Origin: Gammaproteobacteria bacterium
GTDB lineage: Bacteria; Pseudomonadota; Gammaproteobacteria; Pseudomonadales; Porticoccaceae
Assembly: GCA_016191205.1 (NCBI GenBank)
Contig: JACPPB010000074.1
Span: forward strand, 62,001-126,000
Reading direction: 5' to 3'
DNA length: 64,000 nt
Under the pieces are notes generated by a model. It was not told where the DNA came from, searched no databases, and saw only the letters and a list, made by a program, of their open reading frames with translations. Positions 55,527-64,000 of this stretch are shown in pieces. Both the position numbers and the translations under genes were made by a program. Within the stretch, counting starts at the first letter, position 1; each line of letters opens with the position of its first letter.

Positions 55527-57275
55527 TTGGCGACCATCGTACTGGGCCTCTCCGGCGCCCTCGGCCACGACCCCTCGGCCGCGCTTTATATTGACGGTCA
55601 CCTGGTCGCGGCAGCCGAGGAAGAACGCTTCATCCGCGCCAAGCACGCCAAGAACCGGATGCCGCTCGAAGCCGCGCGCTTCTGCCTGCGCCAGGCCGGC
55701 ATCGCGCCGGGCGACGTCGATGTGGTGGCGGTGCCCTTTGCGCCGATTCCGCTCAGCTCGCCGGCGCGCTGGCACTTCGCGCGCCGCTACTGGTATGCGC
55801 CCGACCGGGCGCTGGACGCGCTGGTCAACGGCAATCGCCGCTATCGCCGCTATCGCCAGCGCATCTTCGAACTGCTCCGCACCCTGGGCATCGATCCCGC
55901 GCGGATCGAATTCGAACCGGTGGAACATCATCTCGCCCACGCGAGCAGCGCCTATCACCTGAGCGGTTTCACCGGCAAGACCGCGATCCTGGGCGTGGAC
56001 GGCAAGGGCGAATACGCCACCACCTTTTTCGGTTACGGCGAACATGGTCGCATCCACAAGATCAAGGAGTTCTACGACCCCGACTCCCTGGGCGGGCTGT
56101 ACGGCGCGCTGACCGAGTATCTCGGTTTCGAAATGCTGGACGGCGAATACAAGGTCATGGGGATGGCGCCCTACGGCGATCCCGCCCGCCACGATCTCTC
56201 GCGGCTGCTCAACTGCGACGGCAAGGACCTGCGCGTCAACACGCGCTATGTGAACACCGTGGGACTGCGCCGCCACAAGGAGAACGGCCAGGGGTTTTAT
56301 TTCAGCCCCCGCCTGATCGAATGGCTGGGGCCGCGCCGCCACGGCGACAGTGCCGACCAGCCCTATATCGACTACGCCGCCGCCATCCAGGCGCTGTACG
56401 AAGAGGCCGTGCTCAAGCTCATGGATCACTACCTGGGCGACATCCTGCGCGAGACCGGGCGGCTGGCATTCGCCGGCGGCGGTGCCCTCAACGTCAAGCT
56501 GAACCAGAAGATCATCGCCCGCCCCGAAGTCCGCGAGCTGTTCGTGAAGCCCGCCTCGGGGGATGCTGGCACCGCGGTGGGCGCCGCGTCTTATGCGCTG
56601 GTCAAGCGCGGCATCCAGCCCGAGCCGATGGAGCATGTCTTCCTTGGACCGAGCTTCACCACCGAAGAGTGCCGGGCCGCCTGCGCGCGCCATCCCGGCC
56701 AGCCGGCCCATCAGGTGATCGACCGGATGCCGGAACAGGTCGCGCGGCTGCTCGCCAAAGGCCATCCGGTGGCCTGGTTCCAGGGCCGCATGGAATTCGG
56801 CCCGCGCGCCCTCGGGGGACGTTCGATCCTCGGTTGCCCCAGCGTTGCGGGCATCGCCGATCGCATCAATGAACAAATCAAGTTCCGCGAACGCTGGCGG
56901 CCGTTCTGTCCCAGCATGCTCGACCGGGTCGCGCCGCGGATGTTCAAGGTGAACCACCCGGCGCCCTTCATGACTTTCACTTTCGAAGTAAACGAGGAGT
57001 GGAAAACCCGGGTGCCCGAAGTGGTGCATGAGGACGGCACCGCCCGCGCCCAGGCGCTGGAGCGGCGCCACAACCCGCGCTATTACGCCCTGCTGGAAGA
57101 ACTCGAACGCCTCACCGGCAACGGCGTGGTGCTCAATACGTCGCTCAACCGCCGCGGCGAACCCATGGTATGCACGCCCGAGGATGCGCTCGCCATGTTC
57201 TTCGGTTCCGACCTCCAGTACCTGGCCATGGAAGACGTGCTGGTCACCAAGCCGGGAGCAACTCTGGATGGCTGA
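55527..57275 (+). CDS. wapO: LPS core carbamoyltransferase (WapO, NodU/CmcH family)
   Basis: Adds a carbamoyl group to heptose II in Pseudomonas LPS. The 582-residue protein has EHHLAHASSAYHLSGF, VDGKGEYATTFF, and the C-terminal FQGRMEFGPRALGGRSIL of the NodU/CmcH family. The start is TTG at 55527, three bases after the previous stop. Its end overlaps the glycosyltransferase gene by 8 bases. Confidence 0.9.
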   Translation: MATIVLGLSGALGHDPSAALYIDGHLVAAAEEERFIRAKHAKNRMPLEAARFCLRQAGIAPGDVDVVAVPFAPIPLSSPARWHFARRYWYAPDRALDALVNGNRRYRRYRQRIFELLRTLGIDPARIEFEPVEHHLAHASSAYHLSGFTGKTAILGVDGKGEYATTFFGYGEHGRIHKIKEFYDPDSLGGLYGALTEYLGFEMLDGEYKVMGMAPYGDPARHDLSRLLNCDGKDLRVNTRYVNTVGLRRHKENGQGFYFSPRLIEWLGPRRHGDSADQPYIDYAAAIQALYEEAVLKLMDHYLGDILRETGRLAFAGGGALNVKLNQKIIARPEVRELFVKPASGDAGTAVGAASYALVKRGIQPEPMEHVFLGPSFTTEECRAACARHPGQPAHQVIDRMPEQVARLLAKGHPVAWFQGRMEFGPRALGGRSILGCPSVAGIADRINEQIKFRERWRPFCPSMLDRVAPRMFKVNHPAPFMTFTFEVNEEWKTRVPEVVHEDGTARAQALERRHNPRYYALLEELERLTGNGVVLNTSLNRRGEPMVCTPEDALAMFFGSDLQYLAMEDVLVTKPGATLDG

Positions 57276-58188
57276 GACGCCGCTGTTCAGCATCGTCATC
57301 CCCTGCTGCAACTACGGCCACTGGCTGCCGCGCGCGGTGAACTCGGTGCTGGCCCAGGATGGCAGCGACTGGGAACTGCTGGTGATCAACGACGGCTCCA
57401 CCGACACCACCGACGCGGTGGCCACCGAACTGCTGCACCAACACCAGCCGCGACTGCGCTATCTGGCGCAGGCCAATCGCGGCGTGGCGGCCACCCGCAA
57501 CCGGGGCATCGACGCCACCACCGGGCGCTATCTGATTTTCCTCGATGCCGACGATGAAATGACGCCGGGCGCGCTCGGCGTGTATCGCGAGGTGATTGCG
57601 CGCCATCCCGGCGTGGACATGGTGGCGGGCGGCTATCGCGTGGTCGACGCGGACGGCCGCGAGCGCCGGCGCCAGGTCGGCTCCCTGCCCCGCTCCCCGC
57701 GACGCCGTCTGCAACGGTACCTGTTCACCAAAAAACTCCACTTCAGCAACGGTGCCGTGGCGATCCGGCGCGAAGTATTCGCCGTGCGGCGCTATCCCGA
57801 ACATCTGCGCGCGGTGGAGGACATCCCGGTGTTCGCCTATCTGATGGCCTGCCGCCAGCTCGCGGTGACTCCCGCGCCGCTGGCCATCATTCACCGTCAT
57901 GCCGGGTCCCTGCGCCATAACGCGGGGCAGGCCGCCGCCGCAGGGATGGCGCTGGTGGACGAACTGTTCCGCCCGGGGGTGATGCCCGACTGGGCGGTGG
58001 TGTATCGGGCAGCCTACGAAACCCAGCGTTGTCTGTCGCTGTTTCGCACCTGCTATCTGGCGGGCGAAAGAAACAACGCGCTGGGCTTTTACCACCGCGC
58101 CTTGCGCGAAGATCCGGTACGAACGCTCAGCCGCTGGTCGTATCTGCGCAAGTACTTGAGTCTGAGACTGGGTCTGCATCGGCGCTGA
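57268..58188 (+). CDS. Family 2 glycosyltransferase (LPS core)
   Basis: A 306-residue GT-A glycosyltransferase starting MAETPLFSIVIPCCNYGHWL. The donor-binding DGSTD and metal-binding LDADDE motifs are in place. It corresponds in position to PA5004 of P. aeruginosa, an LPS-core glycosyltransferase, but the sugar added cannot be determined. The 3' end overlaps the convergent kinase gene by 62 bases. Confidence 0.88.
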   Translation: MAETPLFSIVIPCCNYGHWLPRAVNSVLAQDGSDWELLVINDGSTDTTDAVATELLHQHQPRLRYLAQANRGVAATRNRGIDATTGRYLIFLDADDEMTPGALGVYREVIARHPGVDMVAGGYRVVDADGRERRRQVGSLPRSPRRRLQRYLFTKKLHFSNGAVAIRREVFAVRRYPEHLRAVEDIPVFAYLMACRQLAVTPAPLAIIHRHAGSLRHNAGQAAAAGMALVDELFRPGVMPDWAVVYRAAYETQRCLSLFRTCYLAGERNNALGFYHRALREDPVRTLSRWSYLRKYLSLRLGLHRR

Positions 58189-58882
58189 CGGCTGCCGCCA
58201 GCAGCATCACCAGCGTCGCCGGGAGCGTACCGCCGGCCGCCGCGTATCCGGCGCAAAACTCGCGCGCGCCGGCCCGCACCAGCGCCCAGTCTTCGGCATA
58301 ACGCATCAAGTGGCGCAGATTCCGCGTGACCTGACGCGGACCCAGCGGGTGATCGCGCAGTTCCAGATCGGCCACGTCGATCAAACCGAATTCTCCCTGC
58401 GCAGCCACAATGACATTGCCGAAATGCAGCGAACGGAAGTACACCCCGCGCCGGTGCAGTGCCGCCAGAAAAGATCCCAGTTCGCGCAGCAACGCGCCCC
58501 GGTCGGCGGCCTTGCGCAGGCAGGTGCGCAAGGTCGCGCCGGGCAGTGGCCGGTAGATCACCGCCGTGCGGCGGATATGGGGAATGCGCAACAACTGCTC
58601 GGTGGCGACGGTGCGCACACCCCGCGCGCGCAGCGCCCCGGCATTGACATGAAAGCGTCGCGCATAGGGCCACATCAGCGCGCTGCTGAACAGGCGCTTG
58701 CGGCGAAACAGCTTCAGGTAACGCCCGTCGCGCAGGGCAATCAGCTTGTCGCAGTGGCCGTCGGCTTCCAGCACGGTGCCACCTGCGACCAGATCCTGGT
58801 AGGCCGCCGTGGCGAGCAAGTGAAAGCGTGCGTCGATAGCCATCAGCTCGGTCGTCAGTGGCGCCGGTCGGGAAAGCCCCAT
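58127..58882 (-). CDS. LPS kinase-like protein (toluene-tolerance/Kdo-kinase family)
   Basis: A kinase-fold protein of 251 residues if the ATG at 58882 (MGLSRPAPLTTEL) is used. ADGHCDKLIALRDGRYLKLFRRKR is the nucleotide-binding part. The loop that normally reads HGDLHxxN here reads YFRSLHFGNVIV, with Ser in place of the catalytic Asp, followed by LIDVADLELR. This resembles the toluene-tolerance/WaaP-like proteins next to msbA in Pseudomonas, but msbA is not here. It is opposite to the LPS run and overlaps its last gene by 62 bases. Confidence 0.8.
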   Translation of the reverse strand: MGLSRPAPLTTELMAIDARFHLLATAAYQDLVAGGTVLEADGHCDKLIALRDGRYLKLFRRKRLFSSALMWPYARRFHVNAGALRARGVRTVATEQLLRIPHIRRTAVIYRPLPGATLRTCLRKAADRGALLRELGSFLAALHRRGVYFRSLHFGNVIVAAQGEFGLIDVADLELRDHPLGPRQVTRNLRHLMRYAEDWALVRAGAREFCAGYAAAGGTLPATLVMLLAAAVSADADPVSDSSTCADTTSG

Positions 58883-59060
58883 TCTAGGGCCTGTTAGCGC
58901 TGTCCGCGCGGATAGCGTCAACCGGCCCTGGCCCGCCCTCTGTGGAGCTCCCGGTCGTGTGCCCAGTTTGGACGCCTTTTGTTACAGTGGCGCGCCCACG
59001 CATCCGCCACAACAAGGACCGCCGTCGCGGCGGCTCCCGCGCGACGAGAGGATTTCCGGT

Positions 59061-60098
59061 TTGTCCCATGTCCTGCTGGTAAAACTTACCTCGATGGGCG
59101 ACCTGATTCAGTTGCTGCCGGCGTTGAGCGATGCCCATGGACAGCGGCCGGAACTGCGCTTCGACTGGGTCGCCGACGCCGCCTTTGCGGAAATTCCCGG
59201 CTGGCATCCGGCGGTCGACCGGGTGCTCCCGAGCGCCCACCGCGATTGGCGCCGGCACAAGACCGAATTCCTTTGCAGCGGCAGCGGTCGCGCCTGGCTG
59301 CACGGCCTGCGCGAGCGTCGTTACGACCGGGTGATCGACGCCCAGGGCAGCTGGAAAAGCGCCGTCATCGCGCGCCTGGCGCGCGGCCCGAGCGCCGGGC
59401 TGGATGGGGACTCGGTGCGCGAACCCGGTGCCCAGTGGCTCTATCAAGAGCGCCATTTCGTAGCCCGGGAGCAGCTCGCCATCACGCGCTGGCGCCAACT
59501 GCTGGCCGCGGTGCTCGACTACCCCGTGCCGACCACGGCACCGGATTTCGGGCTGGCCGGCCGGGTCTGGCCGGACCCGCCGTACACTCTCGGAGCGCCC
59601 ACCCTGACCTTCGTCACCAACGCCACCTGGCCCACCAAGCTCTGGCCGGACGCACACTGGCGCGAGCTGATCGGTGCCGCCATCGGCGCCGGTTATCAGG
59701 TGGTGTTGCCCTGGGGATCGGCGCCCGAGCAGGAGCGCGCCGAACGCCTGGCGCACGCGCAATCCGGCGCCCGGGTTCCGCCCCGCGCGTCGCTTGGCGA
59801 AATCGCGGGACTGCTGTCCCGCAGCGCCGCCGTGGTCAGTGTCGATACCGGGCTCGCCCATCTCGCCGCCGCCCTGGGCCGACCGACGCTCACCCTCTAT
59901 GGTCCGACCGACCCGCGCCTGATTGCGGCGACCGGACCGCGCGCCGCGCCGCTGCCGGCCACCGGCTATCCCTGCATCCCCTGCCGGCGGCGCGAATGCC
60001 GGGTCGCGGACTATCGGGGGCCGGACGCACGCTGTATGCAGGATCTGACCCCGGCGCTAGTATGGGCGCGGTTGCAAACGCTGCTGGCAGCCGTCTGA
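59061..60098 (+). CDS. waaC: LPS heptosyltransferase I (WaaC)
   Basis: Adds the first heptose to Kdo of the LPS inner core. The 345-residue GT9 protein begins SHVLLVKLTSMGDLIQLLPAL. FVTNATWPTKLWPDAHWREL, VSVDTGLAHLAAALGRPT and TLYGPTDP are conserved. The TTG at 59061, with GAGAGGA eight bases upstream, is the start. It lies upstream of hldE rather than next to waaF. Confidence 0.92.
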   Translation: MSHVLLVKLTSMGDLIQLLPALSDAHGQRPELRFDWVADAAFAEIPGWHPAVDRVLPSAHRDWRRHKTEFLCSGSGRAWLHGLRERRYDRVIDAQGSWKSAVIARLARGPSAGLDGDSVREPGAQWLYQERHFVAREQLAITRWRQLLAAVLDYPVPTTAPDFGLAGRVWPDPPYTLGAPTLTFVTNATWPTKLWPDAHWRELIGAAIGAGYQVVLPWGSAPEQERAERLAHAQSGARVPPRASLGEIAGLLSRSAAVVSVDTGLAHLAAALGRPTLTLYGPTDPRLIAATGPRAAPLPATGYPCIPCRRRECRVADYRGPDARCMQDLTPALVWARLQTLLAAV

Positions 60099-60152
60099 AC
60101 CCGTGGCCACAACCCTCTCGCATCACTCATCCGCCATTCGCAGGAGTTCCGC

Positions 60153-61595
60153 GTGCCGTTGAGTTTTCCCCGTTTCGAGCGCGCCCGGGTGCTGGTCGCG
60201 GGCGACATCATGCTCGACCGCTACTGGCAAGGACCCACGCTGCGCATCTCGCCGGAAGCGCCGGTGCCCGTGGTGCGGATCACCGACTGTCACGACCGCC
60301 CCGGCGGCGCCGCCAACGTCGCGCTCAACATCGCCGCGCTCGGCGCCGCCACCAGTGTGGTGGGCGCGGTGGGTTGCGACGCCCAGGCCACCATCCTGCG
60401 CGACCAGCTGGCGGCCGCGGGCATTCATGCCGCGCTGCTGGAATGCCCCGCCAAACCCACCATCACCAAGTTGCGCGTGATCAGCCGCCAGCACCAGCTG
60501 CTGCGCCTGGATTTCGAGGAACCGCACAGCGCGGCGGAGGTGGCGGCCATGCCCGCCCGGATCCAGGGCCTGCTGCCGGACCACGGCATCCTGGTACTGT
60601 CCGACTACGCCAAGGGCGCGCTCCAGGATCCCCGGGCCCTGATCGCGCTGGCCACCACTGCCGGAGTGCCGGTCCTGGTGGATCCCAAGGGACGCGACTT
60701 CGGCCGCTACGCCGGCGCCACCCTGCTCACCCCCAACCTCGCCGAGCTGGAAGCCGTGGTCGGGCCCTGTCCCGACGAAGCGGCCCTGTGCGCGCGCGGC
60801 CTCGCCCTGGTGCGCGAGTTGGGGCTCGGCGCGCTGCTGGTGACACGCGGCGAACAGGGCATGACCCTGCTGCGCCCCGGTCGGGACGCGTTGCACCTGC
60901 CGGCGCGGGCGCGCGAGGTCTATGACGTGACCGGCGCCGGGGACACCGTGATCGCCGTGCTCGCCGCCGCGCTCGCCGCCGGCGCGGAGCTGCCGGCCGC
61001 CGTCACCCTCGCCAATCTTGCGGCCGGCATCGTGGTCGGCAAGCTGGGTACCGCCGCGGTGAGCGAACCGGAGTTGCGCCGCGCCCTGCAGCAGGAACGC
61101 GGCGTGGCGCGCGGCGTGGTGAATCAGGAGCAACTGCTTGCCGAGGTCGCCGATGCCCGCGCCCGGGGCGAAAAGATCGTTTTCACCAACGGCTGCTTCG
61201 ATCTGCTGCACGCCGGCCATGTGCGCTATCTGGAGCAGGCGCGCCAACTCGGCGACCGCCTGATCGTAGCGGTCAATGACGACGTCTCGGTGCGGCGCCT
61301 GAAGGGCGAGGGCCGCCCCCTCAATGCGGTCGAGCGCCGCATGGCGGTGCTCGCGGGCCTGGAAAGCGTCGATTGGGTAACGAGTTTTGCCGAGGACACG
61401 CCGGAGGCCCTGCTCGAACAGGTGCGCCCCGATGTGCTCGTCAAGGGCGGCGACTATGGCCGCGAGCAGGTGGTGGGCTGGCAGATCGTCGCCGGCTACG
61501 GCGGCGAGGTGCGCCCGCTCGGCTTGCTGGAAGGCTGTTCCACCACCGCCATCGTCGAAAAAATCCGCACCCCTCCGTCCGACCCGCACCGCTGA
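60153..61595 (+). CDS. hldE: Bifunctional heptose 7-phosphate kinase/heptose 1-phosphate adenylyltransferase
   Basis: Makes ADP-heptose precursor for the LPS core. The 480-residue protein has a ribokinase-type N-terminal domain (FERARVLVAGDIMLDRYW, PGGAANVALNIAALG, VTGAGDTVIAVLAAAL) and a C-terminal nucleotidyltransferase domain with TNGCFDLLHAGHVRYLEQA (HxGH). Both active sites look intact. The start is GTG at 60153. The product feeds WaaC and WaaF nearby. Confidence 0.96.
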   Translation: MPLSFPRFERARVLVAGDIMLDRYWQGPTLRISPEAPVPVVRITDCHDRPGGAANVALNIAALGAATSVVGAVGCDAQATILRDQLAAAGIHAALLECPAKPTITKLRVISRQHQLLRLDFEEPHSAAEVAAMPARIQGLLPDHGILVLSDYAKGALQDPRALIALATTAGVPVLVDPKGRDFGRYAGATLLTPNLAELEAVVGPCPDEAALCARGLALVRELGLGALLVTRGEQGMTLLRPGRDALHLPARAREVYDVTGAGDTVIAVLAAALAAGAELPAAVTLANLAAGIVVGKLGTAAVSEPELRRALQQERGVARGVVNQEQLLAEVADARARGEKIVFTNGCFDLLHAGHVRYLEQARQLGDRLIVAVNDDVSVRRLKGEGRPLNAVERRMAVLAGLESVDWVTSFAEDTPEALLEQVRPDVLVKGGDYGREQVVGWQIVAGYGGEVRPLGLLEGCSTTAIVEKIRTPPSDPHR

Positions 61596-61608
61596 AGGTC
61601 ATTCACGC

Positions 61609-62829
61609 TTGCACCCATCTACCGAGTCACACGGACGCGCTCCAACCCGCTTCGCCCGCCTGCGCACTGCCATCCGCACCCGTTATGCCTGGATCGCGTT
61701 GCTGCTGTTCTTCGCGATCTGCTTCCTCCCGGACAACCGCACCGCCGCCACCAATCTTTACCGCCTGCTGGTGGTGGTGCCCATGCTGCTGTGTTTCCGG
61801 CCTGCCGATCTGCGGCTGATCTGGCAACAGGCTCCGGCGCGCTGGTTTCTGCTGCTGTGCGGCTGGCTTTCGCTCACCCTGCTGTGGGATGGCTGGAGCC
61901 ACACCGATTTCAAGCTGCTGCTGCGCGAGTTGAACGTGCTGGCGCTGTTTTATCTGGTCTATCTGGTCGGCACCCTGCATCGGGCGCGGGTACCGACCTT
62001 GCTGACCGGCCTGATGGTGCTCGGGCTGGGCGGTGCCGCGCTGATCGTCGCGGACTGGCCCCAGGGCTGGAAGCAGCACGCACTGTCGGCGCGCGGCGTG
62101 TTCAATCACCATGTGACCGTCGGTTGGGCACTGGCGATGGTCGCCATCGTCGCCCTGTATCAAACCCTGAACATGACGCGACGGAGTTTGGCGTGCGCCT
62201 GCGGGTTCGCTGCCCTCGCGCTGGGGATGCTGGTGTTCTGGGTGCAGGCGCGCGGCGCCTATGTGGTGCTGGGAGCGGGGACGCTGCTGCTGCTCGCCTT
62301 GTTTCCGGGCCGGCGCGCGGCGATCCTGGCCATCGCCACCGCCGGTCTGACACTGCTGCTGGCACTGATCTTCCGGCAGGAACTGACCCTGGTTGCCGGC
62401 CATGTGGTCGAGCGTGGCACTTCCATGCGCCTGCCGATCTGGCGCAACGGGTGGGAGGCGGTGACCGACTCCTGGCGCTGGCTGTGGTTCGGTCACGGAC
62501 TGTCCGTTGACTCCGAGAACTGGAACGGCGGTATCGTCGCGCGGCACTACCACAATCTGCTGTTGAATCAGGCGTTTTACGCCGGGTTGATCGGTGTCGG
62601 GCTGTATCTGGGATGGCTCGCGAGCCTGCTGCGGGCGGCGGTTCGGGAGCGCCACCTGTGGCTCTGGGGTGCGCTGGTCTTCGCCATGCAGTTCGGCTTC
62701 ATCACCGACGGCGACCAGTTGTTCGTGAATCCTTCCGCGATACTGCTGGCCTTCCTGCTGCCGGCGTTCCTGCTCGGGTTTCGGGTGCCGGTGCCGGTTC
62801 GGCCGCCTTCACCGGCCCGAGTCGCATGA
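61609..62829 (+). CDS. O-antigen ligase family protein (WaaL-like)
   Basis: A 406-residue inner-membrane protein with about ten helices and the Wzy_C/O-antigen-ligase domain. The long periplasmic loop contains VVERGTSMRLPIWRNGWEAV and HYHNLLLNQAFYAG, where the conserved His/Arg are expected. FNHHVTVGWAL is also family-like. It should ligate O-polysaccharide to the lipid A-core. The start is TTG at 61609, 13 bases after hldE. A ligase of related glycans is also possible. It overlaps the convergent aldo/keto reductase by 21 bases. Confidence 0.82.
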   Translation: MHPSTESHGRAPTRFARLRTAIRTRYAWIALLLFFAICFLPDNRTAATNLYRLLVVVPMLLCFRPADLRLIWQQAPARWFLLLCGWLSLTLLWDGWSHTDFKLLLRELNVLALFYLVYLVGTLHRARVPTLLTGLMVLGLGGAALIVADWPQGWKQHALSARGVFNHHVTVGWALAMVAIVALYQTLNMTRRSLACACGFAALALGMLVFWVQARGAYVVLGAGTLLLLALFPGRRAAILAIATAGLTLLLALIFRQELTLVAGHVVERGTSMRLPIWRNGWEAVTDSWRWLWFGHGLSVDSENWNGGIVARHYHNLLLNQAFYAGLIGVGLYLGWLASLLRAAVRERHLWLWGALVFAMQFGFITDGDQLFVNPSAILLAFLLPAFLLGFRVPVPVRPPSPARVA

Positions 62830-63621
62830 TGCCGCGACGGCAGCGCGGACATTGGCGCGCAGATGGTCGGGATCGATGGTGCCGATCACCAGGCTGCCGA
62901 CCCCGGCGTGGGCCAGGATGCGCGCGAAGGTCGCGCGCACACTAGCGTCGCCCGCAACCAGCGCGTGGCCGCTCGCCAGGGCCTTCTTGATCAGCACGCC
63001 GGTGCCCAGTTCGCGGCAGCGGTCGATCACCGGGATTTCGGTTTCGTCGGCGAGATTCCAGCTCACCATGAGCAGATCGCACCGCGCCGCCGCGCGCAAA
63101 CCGCCCGCCACCGTCTTGGTGGACATGCCGAAGCCGCGCAGTTTTCCCTCCCGTTTCAGCTCCGCCAGGGTTTCGAGCGCGCCGGATTGCTCGATGATCA
63201 GCTCGTCGTTGCCATCGGAGTGGATCAGCACGATATCCAGCACCCCGGTTTGCAGGCGCCGCAGGCTGCGCTCGACGCTGGCGCGGACATGGCCCGGCGA
63301 AAAATCGTGCCGCGACACGCCGGCTTCGAACTCCTCGCCGACCTTGGTGCAGATTACCCAGTGGTCGCGTGTGCCGCGCAGCAGGCGGCCGAGCCGTGCC
63401 TCGCTGTCTCCGTAGGCGGGGGCGGTGTCCAGCAGATTGATACCCAGATCCCGCGCCAAGTCGAGCAGGGCGCGGACGGCACGGTCGTCGGGGATGGTGA
63501 AACCCCGAGGGTACTTCAGGCCCTGATCGCGGCCGAACTTGACGGTGCCCAGCCCGAGCACGCCGACCTCGATGCCGGCGCGCCCGAGCCGGCGCCGGGG
63601 CAATTCCAGCTCAGGCGCCAA
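62809..63621 (-). CDS. Aldo/keto reductase
   Basis: A 270-residue NADPH-dependent oxidoreductase. It has the catalytic Asp/Tyr region NLLDTAPAYGDSEARLGRLL, the Lys/His segment WVICTKVG and IDIVLIHS-like segment VLDIVLIHSDG. The same gene is PA4992 in P. aeruginosa, followed by the FAD oxidoreductase, as here. The substrate is unknown. It overlaps the flanking genes at both ends, by 21 bases with waaL and 11 with the FAD gene. Confidence 0.9.
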   Translation of the reverse strand: MAPELELPRRRLGRAGIEVGVLGLGTVKFGRDQGLKYPRGFTIPDDRAVRALLDLARDLGINLLDTAPAYGDSEARLGRLLRGTRDHWVICTKVGEEFEAGVSRHDFSPGHVRASVERSLRRLQTGVLDIVLIHSDGNDELIIEQSGALETLAELKREGKLRGFGMSTKTVAGGLRAAARCDLLMVSWNLADETEIPVIDRCRELGTGVLIKKALASGHALVAGDASVRATFARILAHAGVGSLVIGTIDPDHLRANVRAAVAASCDSGR

Positions 63622-64000
63622 AGGCGGTCTCCCAGGGCGTGGGGGCCAGCGCGGGACGCGGCAGCGGCAACACCGGCACGGGCGCGCCGGACGGCGTGAT
63701 CCCGCGCAGTGTCAGCCGTTCCACCACGCTGTGGGCCAGGTGCGGGCACAGGGTCAGCTTGGTGGGCCAGGCGACCAGTGCATTGGCGCCATTGCCGACC
63801 CAGTCCGCGAACGCCTGATCGGGGCGCAGCAGCCGTGGCTGGCGGGGTTCGGCGCGCTCGACCGCCAGGGTCGCCCAGCGCGCCGGCCCCAGCTCGACCC
63901 AGGGCAGCAGTGCCGCCAACTCCTGCCGGGCCAGCGCGATGAGCGCATCTGGCGCCATCCCGACGCCCTGCTCGGCCAGCGTTCCGCCCAGATACCAGAC
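63611..64000 (-). CDS. FAD-dependent oxidoreductase, C-terminal part (5'-partial)
   Basis: The minus-strand frame runs to the window edge. Residues near the edge read WYLGGTLAEQGVGM and continue to the stop at 63611. The sequence has WATLAVERAEPRQP and VAWPTKLTLCPHLAHSV, which fit the C-terminal half of a DadA-like FAD oxidoreductase, and position matches PA4991 of P. aeruginosa. The FAD-binding N-terminus is outside. Its end overlaps the aldo/keto reductase start by 11 bases. Confidence 0.7.
   Translation of the reverse strand, partial: VWYLGGTLAEQGVGMAPDALIALARQELAALLPWVELGPARWATLAVERAEPRQPRLLRPDQAFADWVGNGANALVAWPTKLTLCPHLAHSVVERLTLRGITPSGAPVPVLPLPRPALAPTPWETAFGA

Noticed and set aside
54573..57311. 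912-codon open frame on the minus strand opposite wapO
   Set aside because: Shadow of the GC-rich LPS genes on the plus strand. It has no known domains and no ribosome site, and the plus-strand proteins are conserved.

Overview
The window is a 64 kb piece of a GC-rich gammaproteobacterial chromosome. Gene order repeatedly matches Pseudomonas: trmB/rpoH-ftsXEY; rpmBG-radC-coaBC-algC-argB-(slmA)-pyrE-crc-rph-yicC-gmk-rpoZ-spoT-ridA-recG; glnE-ilvE-waaF-waaG-waaP-LPS kinases-carbamoyltransferase-glycosyltransferase-hldE-waaL-aldo/keto reductase-FAD oxidoreductase. Some details differ from that genus: dut is missing between coaBC and the algC-like gene, waaC is displaced, OpgH is short, and flavin-dependent luciferase-like oxidoreductases are inserted beside recG. 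The genus cannot be named from the sequence.

Layout. 1-940: edge of an accessory region, with a partial unknown gene and short tandem repeats. 942-28741: core housekeeping block covering tRNA modification, heat-shock sigma factor, FtsEX/FtsY, ribosome and CoA biosynthesis, base-excision repair, ribosomal proteins L28/L33, sugar phosphomutase, arginine and pyrimidine synthesis, nucleoid occlusion, a Crc-like regulator, RNase PH, nucleotide metabolism, (p)ppGpp metabolism and RecG. A luciferase-like oxidoreductase/hydrolase pair and a second such oxidoreductase are interleaved. 28742-33150: an accessory island, the most unusual part. It holds a VapBC pair flanked by copies of a MITE-like repeat, and a small integron-cassette cluster with three attC-like sites and no integrase in the window. 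The cassettes are an Abi_C-type abortive-infection gene and a RelE/ParE-HigA-type toxin-antitoxin pair. There is also a truncated REP-associated transposase with REP-like motifs, and decayed IS1182 and IS3 remnants. One repeat appears to have inserted into an attC site with a CTAA target duplication. 33152-38243: accessory metabolism on the minus strand (DHA2 efflux pump, amidohydrolase, HspQ, two related short-chain dehydrogenases). 38406-44395: osmoregulated periplasmic glucan genes opgH, opgG and opgD. 44563-46353: an orphan GspE/PilB-type ATPase. 46357-62829: glnE, ilvE, then the LPS-core cluster with heptosyltransferases, a glucosyltransferase, four kinase-fold genes (one with two kinase domains), a carbamoyltransferase, HldE and an O-antigen-ligase-like protein. 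62809-64000: aldo/keto reductase and the C-terminal end of an FAD oxidoreductase that runs off the window.

The LPS genes form one coherent pathway. HldE makes ADP-heptose, WaaC and WaaF add the heptoses, WaaG extends the core, the kinases phosphorylate it, the carbamoyltransferase decorates it, and WaaL ligates O-polysaccharide. OpgG/H/D make and modify periplasmic glucans. Many genes overlap by 1-14 bases, and TTG starts with good Shine-Dalgarno sequences are common. mutM appears to start with CTG.
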